Assembly: GCF_048128805.1 (NCBI RefSeq)
Contig: NC_135997.1
Location: 14,959,616-15,023,615 of the forward strand
Origin: Centroberyx gerrardi
Taxonomy: Eukaryota; Chordata; Actinopteri; Beryciformes; Berycidae
Length of the DNA: 64,000 nt
Direction of reading: 5' to 3'
Shown here piece after piece: positions 12,614 to 46,066 of this stretch; the first letter of the stretch is position 1, and each line of letters starts with the position of its first letter. A program made the translations under genes and the position numbers. Under the pieces are notes generated by a model. It did no database searches and was not told the origin of the DNA. It saw only the letters and a list, made by a program, of their open reading frames with translations.

Positions 12614-15600
12614 CTACTCTAGTTTCTGCTGCAGCTTTTTCTGGAAGCAGACAGGCAGGATCGAGAGCACAGCGAGTACCCCGAGCACGGCCAGGGAGTT
12701 CCAGGACACCGCCTCGCCAGCTGTGGTCAGTTTGTATAGTGTTGTACCGGCGTTGATCGCCACAAAGGACGGCGGGGCCACTCCTGTAAACCAGCCAAGC
12801 AGAACACAGGTGAATCAATAACATAAATGAATAACACAAAAAAAGAGAAGAAAATATTAAAAAAAAAAATAAAAAAAAATAAAAAAAAGCATCAGAGAGA
12901 ACTAGTAGCAGATCTGGGCCTTACCAAAAAAGGTACCAAGGAAGAAGACCCCCAAAGGCACATTGATGACAGGTGAGGTGATGTTGATGAACCAGTTGGG
13001 AAGAAAAGGGGTTATCCTCAGGAAGATGATGTAATTGATTAAATGATCTCTATGTTTTTCAACCTGCCGGCAAAAATAATGAGCAGTAAGTAGTCTATAT
13101 GAATAGTACGGGGAGCAAAAATCATGAAAATCAAACATCTCCAACATTAGAGGGGAGAGGACTTTATGGCTAAAGGTTCTAAGACTACAGAAAATAGTTC
13201 TTACCAGAATACCTTCAATTTATATTTTCTATTAAGGTTTTTACCTGCTGAGACCATTTCTGGGCTCTCTCTGTGAGGTATCTGTAGACCACAGGCCTCC
13301 CCACCAGGTAAGACAGCATATAGCAGAAGGAGGCACCCAGACCAGAGCACTAACAACAGATACAACACATCATGACTGACTGAAGCATAAAGGTCAGGAA
13401 AATGCAACCACAGTCTAAAGTGGAGAAACCTAATGACTGCTCCATTTCAAATAGGAGGAATAGTTTTAGAAAATGTGTATTGATGAACAGTGGCCATATA
13501 GTATATATCTGTTTTTTAAACATCTCCTATTTTGGGCATATTTTGGCTTTGACCCAAACAATGAGGGAGTTCACGGTAGATTTTCATTTAAAAAAACAGA
13601 TGAATAATTTTGTCTTTTCATAATAATGAAATGGAGCAGTTTTGGGTATCACATAAAAGCAATAAGAACCATTACTGGTCTCAACTGTACACTGTATAAT
13701 AAAATACAGAACACACCTCAACATTAGACAGAACTGCTTATAAATGTGAGCATAATAATGACATTTTATAGAGTTTTCCTGCTGTCCTTACTCACCAAGC
13801 AGACTAAGAAAAGTGCCAGAGGGAAAGGGTAGAGATATCCAGACAGGATGCTGAGGAAGATAGATCCAGGGATTGCAAATGTCTGAAGGCTGACATAGAA
13901 GTGTCAAGGTAAACAGCTTTGCTGAAACATACCAAATTATCACACAGGCATACACATATTCTTAAGAAAAGCATCAAATGTGTATTCCACCGTTTGTTCA
14001 GGGGTTAAACTTCTAGTCTGTGATCCTGATCTTATTGTAGAACCTTTGCTTCTTTACTGTCCAAATAAAGCGAGGAAGAGAAAGCAAAGGGAAGAAAATC
14101 TATTCAGTATAACCTTTCCCTGACATGTTTAGCATTTATCCAAGTAGTTCTACGACCGCTTTGATATCCTGTTGTCAACCATGAGGCAAAGGTCAGCTAA
14201 ACTCCTAATTGGTTAGCTCTTGGCTGGAACTTGATCAGCTAGTTTAGGCATTGGCTGTGTACACATACCAGCCAGTGCTTACATAAACCTTCTTTACATA
14301 AGGCAGGGGAAGGCTAGGATAAAACTGAATCAGTACAGTTACTAGTGTATATTTTGTGTGACAGAATGACATACAGTTCACCAATCAAATAGGTAACATG
14401 TTTAACTACACCCACAATTTCTCCATTCATTAGGTTTATTTATGAAAGTGATCCCCTTGACTACAACACAGCAATCACTGGAGTTTCTGGTGTTCAACTT
14501 GTGAGCTTTTACTACTGCATACTTACAATTTTCTTCTACTATTTTGGTTACCTTACTGGGCACCAGAGGTAAATGGACTGAAAATGAAATAGGGAGTGGG
14601 AAAGCATTAAAAAAGAGCTGAGGGAAGAGGAATGAAGATGATTCAGAGAAAAAAGGGAAACAGGGCATTTCACAGGATTACCACCATTGTGTTCATTGTC
14701 ATTTTTGGACATCATTTTATGCCGCAAAGAATTTGAAGGGCATTTATCTGGTATTTTTGCCTGAATTACTACTCGTATTATTAGTCATTACTTGTAATTC
14801 ATTGAGGTTTGTGAGCCTCAGCGACCCTGGGAGCCATGTTGTCAGGAGCCTTGTGCTCCTTGTCGGGACACCCAAGGCGAACTGGTCTCAGTCTCAGTCG
14901 ACATATAGCGATTCAAGAAGGACCTATGAGTGGTGCAACAAGATCTAAGAGAACCTCGCCCTCATGGCCGAGCACAAGGCTGCTATCTTGTAGGCTCACC
15001 TGAGGTGGTGTGAGAGGTTAGAGGTACCAATCAGACATAGTTGGGCTCATCTCCATGCAGTTCTGGCTTTGGAACAAAACTCCTTGATAGGAAGTAGTCT
15101 CTCTCCTACTCAAGAGTTAGAGGCACCAGGGAGAGAGGCAGTGTGTGGTGATACTTACGAGTCGCCGGCTGGCTGCACAGTTGGAGTTTCTCCCAGTGGA
15201 TCAGAGGGTCGCCTCAATGCGACTGTGTAGTGTGGAGAGAAAACGCTGACAGTTGTGTGTGTGTGTGTGTGTGTATGCGCCTAACAGCAGTTCGGAGTAC
15301 CCAGCCTGCTTGGAGATGGTGAGTGGGGTGCTGGAGAAGGTTGCAAGAAGCTATGGCCAGAAGGTGGTCAGTGGCTGCAATCCAAGAACCTGCTGGTGGA
15401 CACCAGCAGTGAGGGAGGCTGTTGAAGAAGTAGGCCTTCTGGGCCTGCTTGCATGATGGACTCCTTACTCCAGCAGGTCAGAGAGGCTGCAGCTGAAGAG
15501 ACAAAAGCCCGGTTGTGGGAGGAATTTGACTTTCAGGTGGCCTCAAAGAGGTTCTGGAAAACCACTCAGCGACTCAGGAGGGGAAGGCAGGACATCGCCC

Positions 15601-18600
15601 AGGCTGTTCTCAGCAGGGGTGGGGAAACGTTCACCTGGCCTCATAACTAATTCATTGTATATTGGGCTACAAACCATCACTGCAAGCCAAAGTGTCTTTG
15701 GTGACCTGAATTTCAGTCAGGCAGTGGCACAAAAATTCCCAATACGAAAAAAACCCTGTCAAAGAAAAAATAAAGATATAAAACTGTGGGCGAAGTTGAG
15801 ACTTACTCCTCTAAATGGTGCATACATTTGCTCAAAGGATACAAAACATATGTTGTGAAGTAGGCCATCAACACTTGGGTGTAGTAGGTGTCCTTGTATT
15901 TGGACAGCACAGTGCCCAAAGCTTTGGCATCATCCATGTCTTTAGGGATCTTGATTTTCTCCATTTCGTCACTGAAAAAATAAGAAATCATAATCTTTGG
16001 TAATCCATATTGGATGCAAACATTTTCAGTTTGTTTTCATCACCATAAATAGTGGAAAGGCAGCCAATAATGTGCAAATGTTATCTAGTTGATGGTTACC
16101 TTGGCCAAAAACATCTAAATGAGATAATCATGGTTTTGCTGTTAGTTCTAAAACATAGTAAAATCATTTAACTTGTTTTGCATTGCAAAAACATTGTATT
16201 ATTTTATTAAACAATTTGTTAATTTAAACGGTACCCCATACTGAATGCTGTTTATCATGGTTGGTCTATCAATAACAGCTTTTCTGGCCTTGCTACTGCT
16301 GAGTGTGACCAAGAAATGTGTTCTTCTAATGGGAGAGGGGATAAAATGAAACAGCAGCATTGTGTTCATGTTGGTAATCATGACGGTCAAAATAACTGCA
16401 GTGTCATTACTGCATTTGTAAACCAGTGGCAATTCACCACCAATAAACTCATACGCAATAAGTGCATGTCCCAATCTCATTGCACATGCTGTACCACAAT
16501 TCTATTTAGTTGTGACACTTTATTGGCAAGTGCAGCTGTTGAAACACCTACTGAAGCTGCTTCAGTTGGAGGATACAAAGATGTTTGCTTTCTAAAATGT
16601 AAATGTCATGATTGTTTGGATTACTCTAGGCACCTGTAAACCAAAAAACATGCTTTTAAGGTGTGGGTCGACTGGAGCATTAAAGGGACAAAAGCATAAT
16701 CTGTATGTTTTGATTGAAGATTGTTTTCCAGCTTTTGCTAGAGCAGGGTGTTACTGTAACAAAAGCCTAACCCTATGAATCCAGAAATCAACTTACTCGT
16801 TAAGCTCTGGGAAGTTCCTGTAGACCAAGTACATGACTGAGGCAGAGCAGGTAAAGATAGACAGCAGGATGAGGAGAGACATGCGTGCTGAGCCCCCTCC
16901 AGTATGTTGTGCCTCTGTGGGGAAAAGATAATGAGTAATTTGTCTATCTACCTTACAGAGAGTTTAACTAAGGAACAGAAATAACTGTAGCGGCTGCTAG
17001 CCAGAAAGAGTCTTGTGTAATTTCCTTCTGAGTTTTGCATCACTTGTTCAAGCCCCTACAGGGAATTGAGTCTCCCCCCTGAGACAGACTCATGCTGTAG
17101 CTGAGCCAGTCCATTCAATCACATAAACACTATTTGGAGAGGGATGATTTGTTAAAACATCTTATTACAAGTTGTCTGTTAAAGGGTTAGATGTCATGTG
17201 AAAGGGAAAATGCACTTTTTGGGGGGCAGTTCAGTTTTGATTTGTGAATGTGAACAAGAAGTAGAATCAAACCAGCTAATACACTCTAATGATGTGATTA
17301 AGAAACAAACCTTGGAGCTTCTCCATGGATATTGAATTACAGATGACAAATTCAGACTACTATGATTGATTTACAGATCAACAAAGGAATCAGGGCTGTA
17401 GTTCCCCAGGACTGTAGTTGCTATGTGTTTTCTTAGACTGATTTTACATTTATGCGTTAGGCTGGTTAAACAATTTCAAATAGTAAGAGGACTATTAAGA
17501 ACCAAAATATAATAAATATACATCCCGGTGCTGATGAAACCAGGAAATATTTATTTCAAAGATTCCCACGAAAACCAGGACATCTAACGCTTGAACTCGA
17601 ATCAGTCCAGCCAAACCAGGACAAAGCTGGTCTCCCCATCCTTACACAGAATACATGTTTTTATTATCTTAGCCAGGTCAGTCAGTATTTGTGAGGTTAA
17701 ATAAATGTCTTAGAAAGTTGGAAACCAGACAAAGCCATCAGCAGAACTTGTCTATTTCTGTTCTGCTCAGCAGGATGTAGCTTACATAAGAGCAATGTTA
17801 TTGTGACAATTCATATTTACATCCAAATAATAAGACTCTAGACTTCCAAGTCCACTCAACAGTTCTGCAACTGCTATGTAAACCATCATGAATTCAGTAA
17901 CACGCTGTAAGTTAATTGCCAGCTTAATAGAATGAGCTGAATACTAACAATACTGGTGTTGACTTTGCGAACATATTAAAGCCTTGTTTAATTACAGAAA
18001 CACAAAGGAGCATCGCTTCATGGTATAGTACAGTTCAGAAACAACATATTTGCCTGATATAGCTGTAAATCACCCTGCTCTGTTAAGGACAGAGACAGCG
18101 TCGGTCGGTCATTTTGTTAATGGAGCAACTCATCAGTGTTTGTGATAAATCATTCACAGATTTGAGCCTTTGCTCTCTTGTTTTAACACTCAGAGATATT
18201 TATTCATATTCACAAACCGATATTAGAATACTCCTGGTGTCATCTGAATAACTTAATTTTGCTTGAGGGTGCATTTTCACTAACACGGCTGCTGGACAAT
18301 AGAAGTAATCTAATGTTAATCTGCCAGTAACCCCTGTGTCTATCATTAGCCATCTAGGCTAGCTAGCAGAGTCGTCAGCTAACGTTAATTTTAGGTAGCT
18401 GGCGTTAACGTTCTATAAAATCTCCTTGGTTACAAAGCTAGCTTCTGTTACACACTGACCTCAAAGCAGAAATGACGTTAACGTGTTGTTATTAGTTATC
18501 TGAGCTGCCTCGAGTGTCCCCTTTGCTCCCCATTCAGGTTAGCCACAGCCTTACCTTTGAGGACTTGCGGGTCGTCAAGACTTGCCTTCGGCTCTTCCTG

Positions 18601-18651
18601 TGCTGAGGACAGACCGTCGGCCTCTCTTCTTTCTCTCCGTTTCTTGGCCAT
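12614..18651 (-). CDS. tmem41b: Transmembrane protein 41B, ER phospholipid scramblase
   Basis: Seven coding exons (minus): 18651-18555, 16914-16797, 15971-15843, 13889-13796, 13349-13245, 13063-12925, 12783-12614. Phases join cleanly to 283 aa (human 291). TMEM41B is a multi-pass ER protein of the VTT/DedA family that scrambles phospholipids and is needed for autophagosome growth and lipoprotein export. Visible hallmarks: basic N-terminus (MAKKRRERREADG), first membrane span at about residues 44-64, DMDDAKALG motif, the VTT core with FAIPGSIFLSILSGYLYPFP, the GLGASFCYMLSYLVGRPVV segment and LRITPFLPNWFINITSPVIN, ending in a lysine-rich tail. The start at 18651 is chosen because MAK matches the family; an in-frame ATG at 18762 would add 37 unconserved residues. 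The intron 15842-13890 has U12-type signals and contains a LINE fragment on the opposite strand. Introns otherwise hold nothing recognisable. Confidence 0.97.
14815..15655 (+). mobile_element. Degenerate non-LTR retrotransposon (LINE) fragment
   Basis: Plus-strand sequence inside tmem41b intron 3 encodes broken pieces of a fish LINE polyprotein. Around 15285-15420 it gives an endonuclease-linker piece with APNSSSEYPA and CNPRTCWWTPAVREAV. At 15475-15635 it continues in another frame with EETKARLWEEF and ASKRFWKTTQRLRRGRQD. These motifs are typical of the endonuclease-to-reverse-transcriptase linker of abundant teleost LINEs. Frame changes, internal deletion and stop codons show it is dead. 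Weaker similarity extends left to about 14815. It is antisense to tmem41b. A (TG)n run at 15254-15274 lies within it. The exact LINE clade is not assigned. Confidence 0.75.
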
Positions 18652-18860
18652 TTTTTGTGCTAACGTTAGTCTTTTAGTTGGAGTACCGATGTTTAATAGT
18701 CTCCGTTCGGGTGGCACCGGCTGTAATGTTCTGGTTGACAGTGACAGCAGAGAGACTGACACGTTACACAGGCTGACCTTTTACCTTCATGTCCAGCAGC
18801 ACCGTTTTCACAACAGCGCCCCCAGCAGCAAAATGCACAGAACTCGATGAACCATGAGTC
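18652..18860 (-). promoter_or_regulatory. tmem41b: tmem41b 5' UTR / promoter region
   Basis: This is the sequence immediately upstream (minus strand) of the tmem41b start codon. It contains a GC-rich CTCF-like stretch on the minus strand (GCTGCTGGGGGCGCTG, within 18813-18829). No TATA box is visible. The flanking intron side (18350-18500) is rich in GCTAGC and TAACGTTA palindromes, a pattern also seen just inside ipo7. Confidence 0.45.
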
Positions 18861-20899
18861 TTTGTCATAAGGCTTGAGATTAGTTTTACTTGTGCAGAGG
18901 CTGTGAAAGGTTTGATTACATTGTTAATGTTTCGAAACACTGCAGTAAAGTAGACCTATGGCCTATTTTTAATTCTTCCCCAGTTATACATCAAACTCTT
19001 TGAAAACAGGCTATGTGAATATAGGCTATAGGCCTACAAAATTGAGATGGTTAAATATCTGGATTGTATTTTTACGTGAATAGACAATATGAAGAAACCA
19101 TTGCTTATATCATCAATCCTTGCAGATCACTAAATACAAGCCCAATATGTCTCCCATAACCAGTCATGGCATCAAACAAGTTTTTTCTACTTTCACTATA
19201 TCAGGCTACAGCCATGGTCCAGAAATTATTGTTATTCGGCTTATTTTTATTGCAATTGATGCTAATTCTGGGGATACTTTAGTGGGTTGGTTATAAAATA
19301 TATTATAAAAATATTATAAAATATAGTTTCAAAGTGTATTGTTTTATTATAGATCAGTGCATCACGATTTTTTTGTTTGTTTATGTAGATATGTTTATTT
19401 TTAAACTTGAATAATTTGTCCATATTTTGCTAATTGTGATCATATGATGAAGACCTCCACACAGAACCAAAGTGAGAGTCTTCTTTCAATTAATCGTGCG
19501 TGTGTTGCCAACTTCAACCCATAAAAATATCAATAACATTTGCAGAGGTGATTTTATATGAAAAAACGACGCCAATGAAATACGACGTAGGCCTACTGCA
19601 GCAGTTATTTGCATACGCTGCAGCATCATGCAAAACATTAACTCTCCTGACAGACACACAACTCACAGGCCACATGTGCGCCTTGGTGGGAACAGCTACA
19701 GTATGAGCTTGGACCATGCATTGCATTTTGACAGTGGCTGTGCATGATTTCCACATCCTAAATAGATTTATACAATCCAAATATTTCTTTCACTCTTTGG
19801 AAATCTTATCACAGCAAGGTTAATTTGGCAAATTTACGCAGGCTATATGCAGCTTTCTGAAAACAGAAAAGTAACAATAGCATTCCCAACCCCCAACAGG
19901 GTCAACAGGGTCACACATCCACAGCATGGAGGTCCTTCATTTGACAGAGTAAAAGGGAGACTGACTTTGGGCTTATATTAAGTTATCTAAATGTTAACAT
20001 CCAAACCAACTTTATACTACAGTTATACTATGCACCCTACTATGCACACAAATACAGAAAATGTACCTTTATCTTCAGCATACACAGGCTGTTACTTTTT
20101 TCCATTTTCACAGTTCATCCACTATTAGTGAATGTTAGCCAGGGTGCAGGAATGTCTTACATTTAAAAGCTTTAACTGAGTGGTAGTCCCCTTTGTCCTT
20201 TCGCATGTGGATGAAGATTAGAGTAGAACCTGCTAACAAGGGACAATAATAATGTTATCACAGCAGGACTCTTATCATCTCTTTTTATTAGGCTATTCAA
20301 TCATTCTGGACAACAGGTTAGAGAACATTTTCCCCAGTCAGCTCCAGGGATTTGAGCCGCTAGCGTCCATTTTATTTGAAGCAAATCTAAGTTTTATTTG
20401 AGTAAACCCTTTGGTAAACCCTCTTGGCCTCTTCCAGCCTCCAGTCTCTCATTCAACAGCTAGCCTACTGTCGAAGTGCCCTTGAGCAAGGCATTATTAC
20501 AGTAGAGACAGACTGCTGCAGTGGGCAGCTGCAGGTGGGAACGTGTGTGTATGTGGCTGGAAAAGAGCATCAGTGGGATAATTAAAGGTAAAACTTGGTT
20601 ACTTTGAAATCTAAATAAAATCTTCACAAGCTAGACAAGTTTGATTTTTTTTCATGCAAGCATGAACTCCTGTACAAATGCTTTTGTTGAGGTAATTTAA
20701 AGTTCAGCTGTCATAATAATACTCTTCAGTGGTTTTACCATTGAGGAGTACAGATTGGGTGGGGAAATGATCATGTCGCCCTCCGGTGGTCGTAATAAAA
20801 TCTCAGTTGAGTTCGCTACAGTGAGTTTGACATTTAAATATCCTCAGGGATCTATTTTCTCTATTTAAAAGCTTTAGCCAACTACGTTAATAATTGGAG
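18861..20899. other. tmem41b-ipo7 intergenic spacer
   Basis: The two genes diverge across this stretch. It is mostly AT-rich with no recognisable exon. Around 20460-20590 there is a degraded teleost repeat (marker phrase 'gtgcccttgagcaaggc', 20475-20495). Confidence 0.55.
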
Positions 20900-21191
20900 G
20901 GCTGCTTAAGACGAAATTTGTCTTTCGGAAGATTTTTTTCTTCCTGTAATGAAGGCAACCAGCAGGGGGTGACTTTCCCCTCCCCATCTGGTTGGAAAAC
21001 TACAAGTCCTATAGTGCTGCAGTCGCAAACGGATGTTCGTGTTGCACAAATTTGGCGCTGATCTATCCGGGTACTTCATTCACTTCTTCCTTTCGCGCCG
21101 GTAACTGGAGAGCCGTGCGTCCATGTGCGCAGTGACTGGGAATTGATAGACCACTGAAATATTAAATCCGAGCCATAACAGAGTTTTCGCA
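20900..21191 (+). promoter_or_regulatory. ipo7: ipo7 promoter / 5' UTR region
   Basis: This region lies upstream of the ipo7 ATG at 21192. It holds a CTCF-like site (CCAGCAGGGGGTGAC, 20959-20973), an ACTACAAGTCC motif (20999-21009) resembling the ACTACAA element bound with ZNF143 at vertebrate promoters, and a CpG-rich 5' leader. No TATA box was seen. Factor binding is inferred from motif only. Confidence 0.5.
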
Positions 21192-42505
<21,314 letters not shown>

Positions 42506-44191
42506 GTCATCTGTTCTACTTTTTATTACTCTGTGACTGATTGTAGTGAAGTGAAAAAAAAGCTTGTGTTGTTCCCTTAAGTAGTGGTTCCAGAACTGGT
42601 TCTTCTCAGTCATTCTTCAATCTGTCAAATTGGAAATAGCACCAGAAGATGTGGGAAAGCAACCAAATGCAACCAATGGCTGGGGAAAACAAACCAAGAA
42701 CTTGAGCACGATGCAAGAGAAGAAGCTCTGAACAACGTTGTCTTCTGGAGTCCAATGTGGAGGGGATACCATGATGGCAACTCTTTTTTTCCCACTTTAA
42801 CAAAATTGGGGGCTTAACAATTTGAAATTGATAATGGGACTAAACATTTCATTATCACCGTTTAGGCCAAATGGCCGTAATAAGATTATACCTCTGGCAG
42901 TAGTGATATCTACGTTATTTTCTGCATAAACAAATTCTCATGTTTGTTATGTACATACACGCCAAGGTTATTGATTTTTCAAGTAGCCTTGAAAAACAAC
43001 CAGAGGCATTTGTAAGGTGTCAACAGCTGTATTCATATGTAGCATATTGGATACTTCATAGCACTATGTGATGCCTGATCTCTGTAAATTAATGACTAGC
43101 ACTTTCATATTGTTCAGGTCTCCTAGCCTTCTGTATCAGACTGCAAATTTTTTAAATCGATGAAGACTATTTAAACGAAAACAGCTGTAACTTTGTTACT
43201 TTGCAAGCGACTTCTCCTGTAATGGCTGGTTGTCACATGTATTTGGTTACGGTGTGGATCAATAGGCAACATAACTCTGCCGACTTGGAAACATTCTTGA
43301 CTTCTGAAAAAAGAGAATGCTCTTGGTGTTCAGTTTGGGTACAGGACATGTGTTTGTGAGCACTGAAAGTACAATTGGATACTTCATTGAAGCATGTACA
43401 ATTGGACTTATCGTGAAGGTCTCAAGCTTTTGGTTGGTGTATGGATGAACCATCTATATATACAACAACATATTAAAAAAAGCTAAGGGAATTCATGCCC
43501 TTGAGTGTTTCCTTGTACAGGCACGTTGCTTGTCTTGGTTTATGAATTTTATCATTGTTCCGTTAATGGCTGTACGGCTCACTTTGTCTGAGGACTGTCC
43601 ACCGGAGTACGGTGCTCTCCTATGATTGCAAAATCACAGTCATGGTGTTCACTGTAATGTATATGTGTAAACATCAATTTAAAGTGTTCAATTGTCACCA
43701 CAAAACCATTTTGTTAGGCAAACAGTTGATGTAAGTAATCAAATGGTACGTGTTGGCAATTAAACGTCAGCCCCAGCCATATTTTTACATTTTAGTGAAA
43801 GTGTTAGGCCTAGTCTTCAGGGTATATTTAAAAAAAGCCCTCCCAATTTGGCACCAAACATTTTTCATCTATCAGAATTACACCCTAATGACCAGTTGCT
43901 TGTCCAGCTGACTGCAAGAGGACATACTGCTGGACTGTAACCCAGCAGCCTCCTAAAGCCACAGGATCGGGTATTAGCCATCTTCACATGCAAGCATTGC
44001 TCTACATGTTACTGAAACTATGTAAAGACTGATACAATTGTAGTCTTCTGCAGAATATGACTCTTTCGGGACAGCCACATGATGTCCAGATATGCCAGGA
44101 GATTTCATAAGATGGCAGGTGTTAAAAATGGGAGTATGGTTCGATTGTCAAATGTGTGAAAAAGGCTTGGTAGATGGATCTATACAAGAGG
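42506..44191 (+). other. ipo7: ipo7 3' UTR and downstream sequence
   Basis: This follows the ipo7 TGA. Mammalian IPO7 has a long 3' UTR. Candidate polyadenylation signals are ATTAAA at 43472-43477 and at 43759-43764; I cannot choose between them. No further exon and no znf143 or wee1 sequence was recognised. Confidence 0.55.
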
Positions 44192-44989
44192 GACTTGAGC
44201 TGCCTAATGTCCCGGCATAATCACTATGATATATTAAACATAACCAGATATGCTAATGAGGTCAATACGTTAATTAATGGGTTAATTGGCAAATATTTCT
44301 ATGTCAACATACATGTCTTCACATAACACATGGGTGGTATATACATATGAACTCAGTATCTTAGAACATTAAGGAATTACAGTAAAAGGCAAATCAGTTT
44401 TTCCTCATTAATATGCAAATGTATGCAGTAGGGTGCTCCAAAATCACAACAGCTCATCATAGAAGAGAGAACGTGTAAACTTACGCCATCTGCTGGCTGC
44501 GTTCAAAGAAAACAGAATCACCCCATTTCCCTAAAGGGGGTATTTTTAATAGATTATAATTTACTAACAGCTTGAATTTTCATGTATGAGACATTTTTGC
44601 GACACCTTTGCAAAGACATAATACTGTTCAGATCAGATACATAAGCAAAAGAACAACAGCTTTGGTACGGCGCTGACAGATTGAAATGGACTGTGTCCGT
44701 GACGTCATCGGCGCGACAGGCTTTGTAGTCCGTTTGGAAAACTGGACTACAAAAAAATAAAATTCACAGGAGGTAGAGGTTTTAATCGCTCTTTATGTTG
44801 TGTAATTTGAAATGTGCAATGCGCAGTGTCCACTCAGTTCATTTTGATGGCCAGTTTTGAACGCAAACAGTAGGGGGTGACATGATAATATAATACTATA
44901 ATACTTCAGTGTCGGTGACACGAGTTTCCATCTCCATAGGGGGAACCTGTGGTGTAAGTATGAAGTTTCTATCATGTATTGTTCTTGAG
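44192..44989 (+). repeat. Interspersed repeat, forward copy (blocks at both ends)
   Basis: Two blocks, 44192-44470 and 44935-44989, have reverse-complement partners at 50363-50642 and 49921-49971 in swap70 intron 4, in the matching mirrored order. Landmarks are 'cctaatgtcccg', 'atatattaaacata', 'tatgcaaatgta' and 'gggaacctgtggtgtaagta'. The middle parts of the two copies do not match. The repeat family is not identified. Confidence 0.75.
44700..44753. promoter_or_regulatory. Promoter-like cluster: CRE plus paired ACTACAAA motifs
   Basis: A perfect cAMP response element TGACGTCA (44700-44707) is followed by CpG-rich DNA and a perfect 10-bp inverted repeat, TTTGTAGTCC (44722-44731) and GGACTACAAA (44744-44753). 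A strong CTCF-like core lies 200 bp upstream (44483-44496, minus strand CCAGCAGATGGCGT). No gene start was recognised beside it. Confidence 0.35.
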
Positions 44990-45763
44990 TGAACGTGTTC
45001 AGACGAATGTGTTTACACCACACAGACGCCCACACCACCATGATGAGCGTACCATGGCGGGGAGATATTAAAAAACAAAAATCTAAGCTGATTGGTAGAC
45101 ATGTAAGAAAAGCAGATGCGTTTGTTTGACAGTCAGAAGTTATTTTGAATTATTTTGTTTTGGATTTTTATTTATTTATTTATTTGTTATTGCATTAAGG
45201 TAGGTGTAGTCTACACATTTGGAACTACTCTCTAACCAATATGATATGACTTTACTCTGCAAGGTGTGACTCAAAGATTATCCATTATTTATATTGTCAT
45301 GGAGATAGTCTCAGAAAACTTCTCTGAGACTGTAGGGATGAAGTACATTCATTCAGCCTCACTGTTTCACACTGACATCAGACTTAGAAAGTAGTTGCTT
45401 TGTGTGGGATTATATTGTGGAGCCTCTGAAATTGTTTAACCTGAATTACAACAATTCTGAATGGATAATACTACCCAATTTGTGTATATCTCAGACAAAG
45501 ATATTCCTATAAAATCGCACATTGATTTATTATTATCATCATTATTATTATAGAGAATGCCATATTCCTAATGGAAAATCACTTTTTTTTATAGTGACCA
45601 TTGTACTTTATGATGTTTTTTAATCTCCTATGGTATCACTATATTCCTATAATATCCCTTTTGGGTATTATATATAATTTATAGTTTTGCTATATATATT
45701 TTCTGAAAAGTAACGCCAATCCGATACACCAGAATTCAAGATCATCTTTGAATTAGGTTACAA

Positions 45764-45778
45764 ACACACACACACACA

Positions 45779-45841
<63 letters not shown>
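45764..45841. repeat. (CA)n followed by (GA)n microsatellite
   Basis: An almost uninterrupted CA run (45764-45815, one TA interruption) passes directly into a GA run (45816-45841). Confidence 0.95.
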
Positions 45842-45846
<5 letters not shown>

Positions 45847-45932
45847 CTCGAGGCACTAATTTACATGGGTTTCTTGAACATGAACCGTAATGTGGCGCTA
45901 TCATGCACTTTTCTGTGCTGCGCCACCAAGGT

Positions 45933-45976
<44 letters not shown>

Positions 45977-46066
45977 CGCGTGTGCGTGTGTGCGTCAGAT
46001 TGGGACAGTTGAACAGTTGAGTAGAGTCCAGACAGTAAGCAGACCCCCCTGGTGCTGTGGGAGAAA
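45842..46066 (+). promoter_or_regulatory. swap70: swap70 promoter / 5' UTR region with (GT)n(GC)n tract
   Basis: This is immediately upstream of the swap70 ATG. It is dominated by an alternating purine-pyrimidine tract, GT repeats then GC repeats (45935-45994), ending 72 bp before the start codon. Such tracts can adopt Z-DNA; here that is inference. No TATA box was seen. Confidence 0.45.

Noticed and set aside
12477-12839. 120-codon minus-strand frame
   Set aside because: It is a frame shadow of tmem41b exon 7; the conserved frame ends at 12614.
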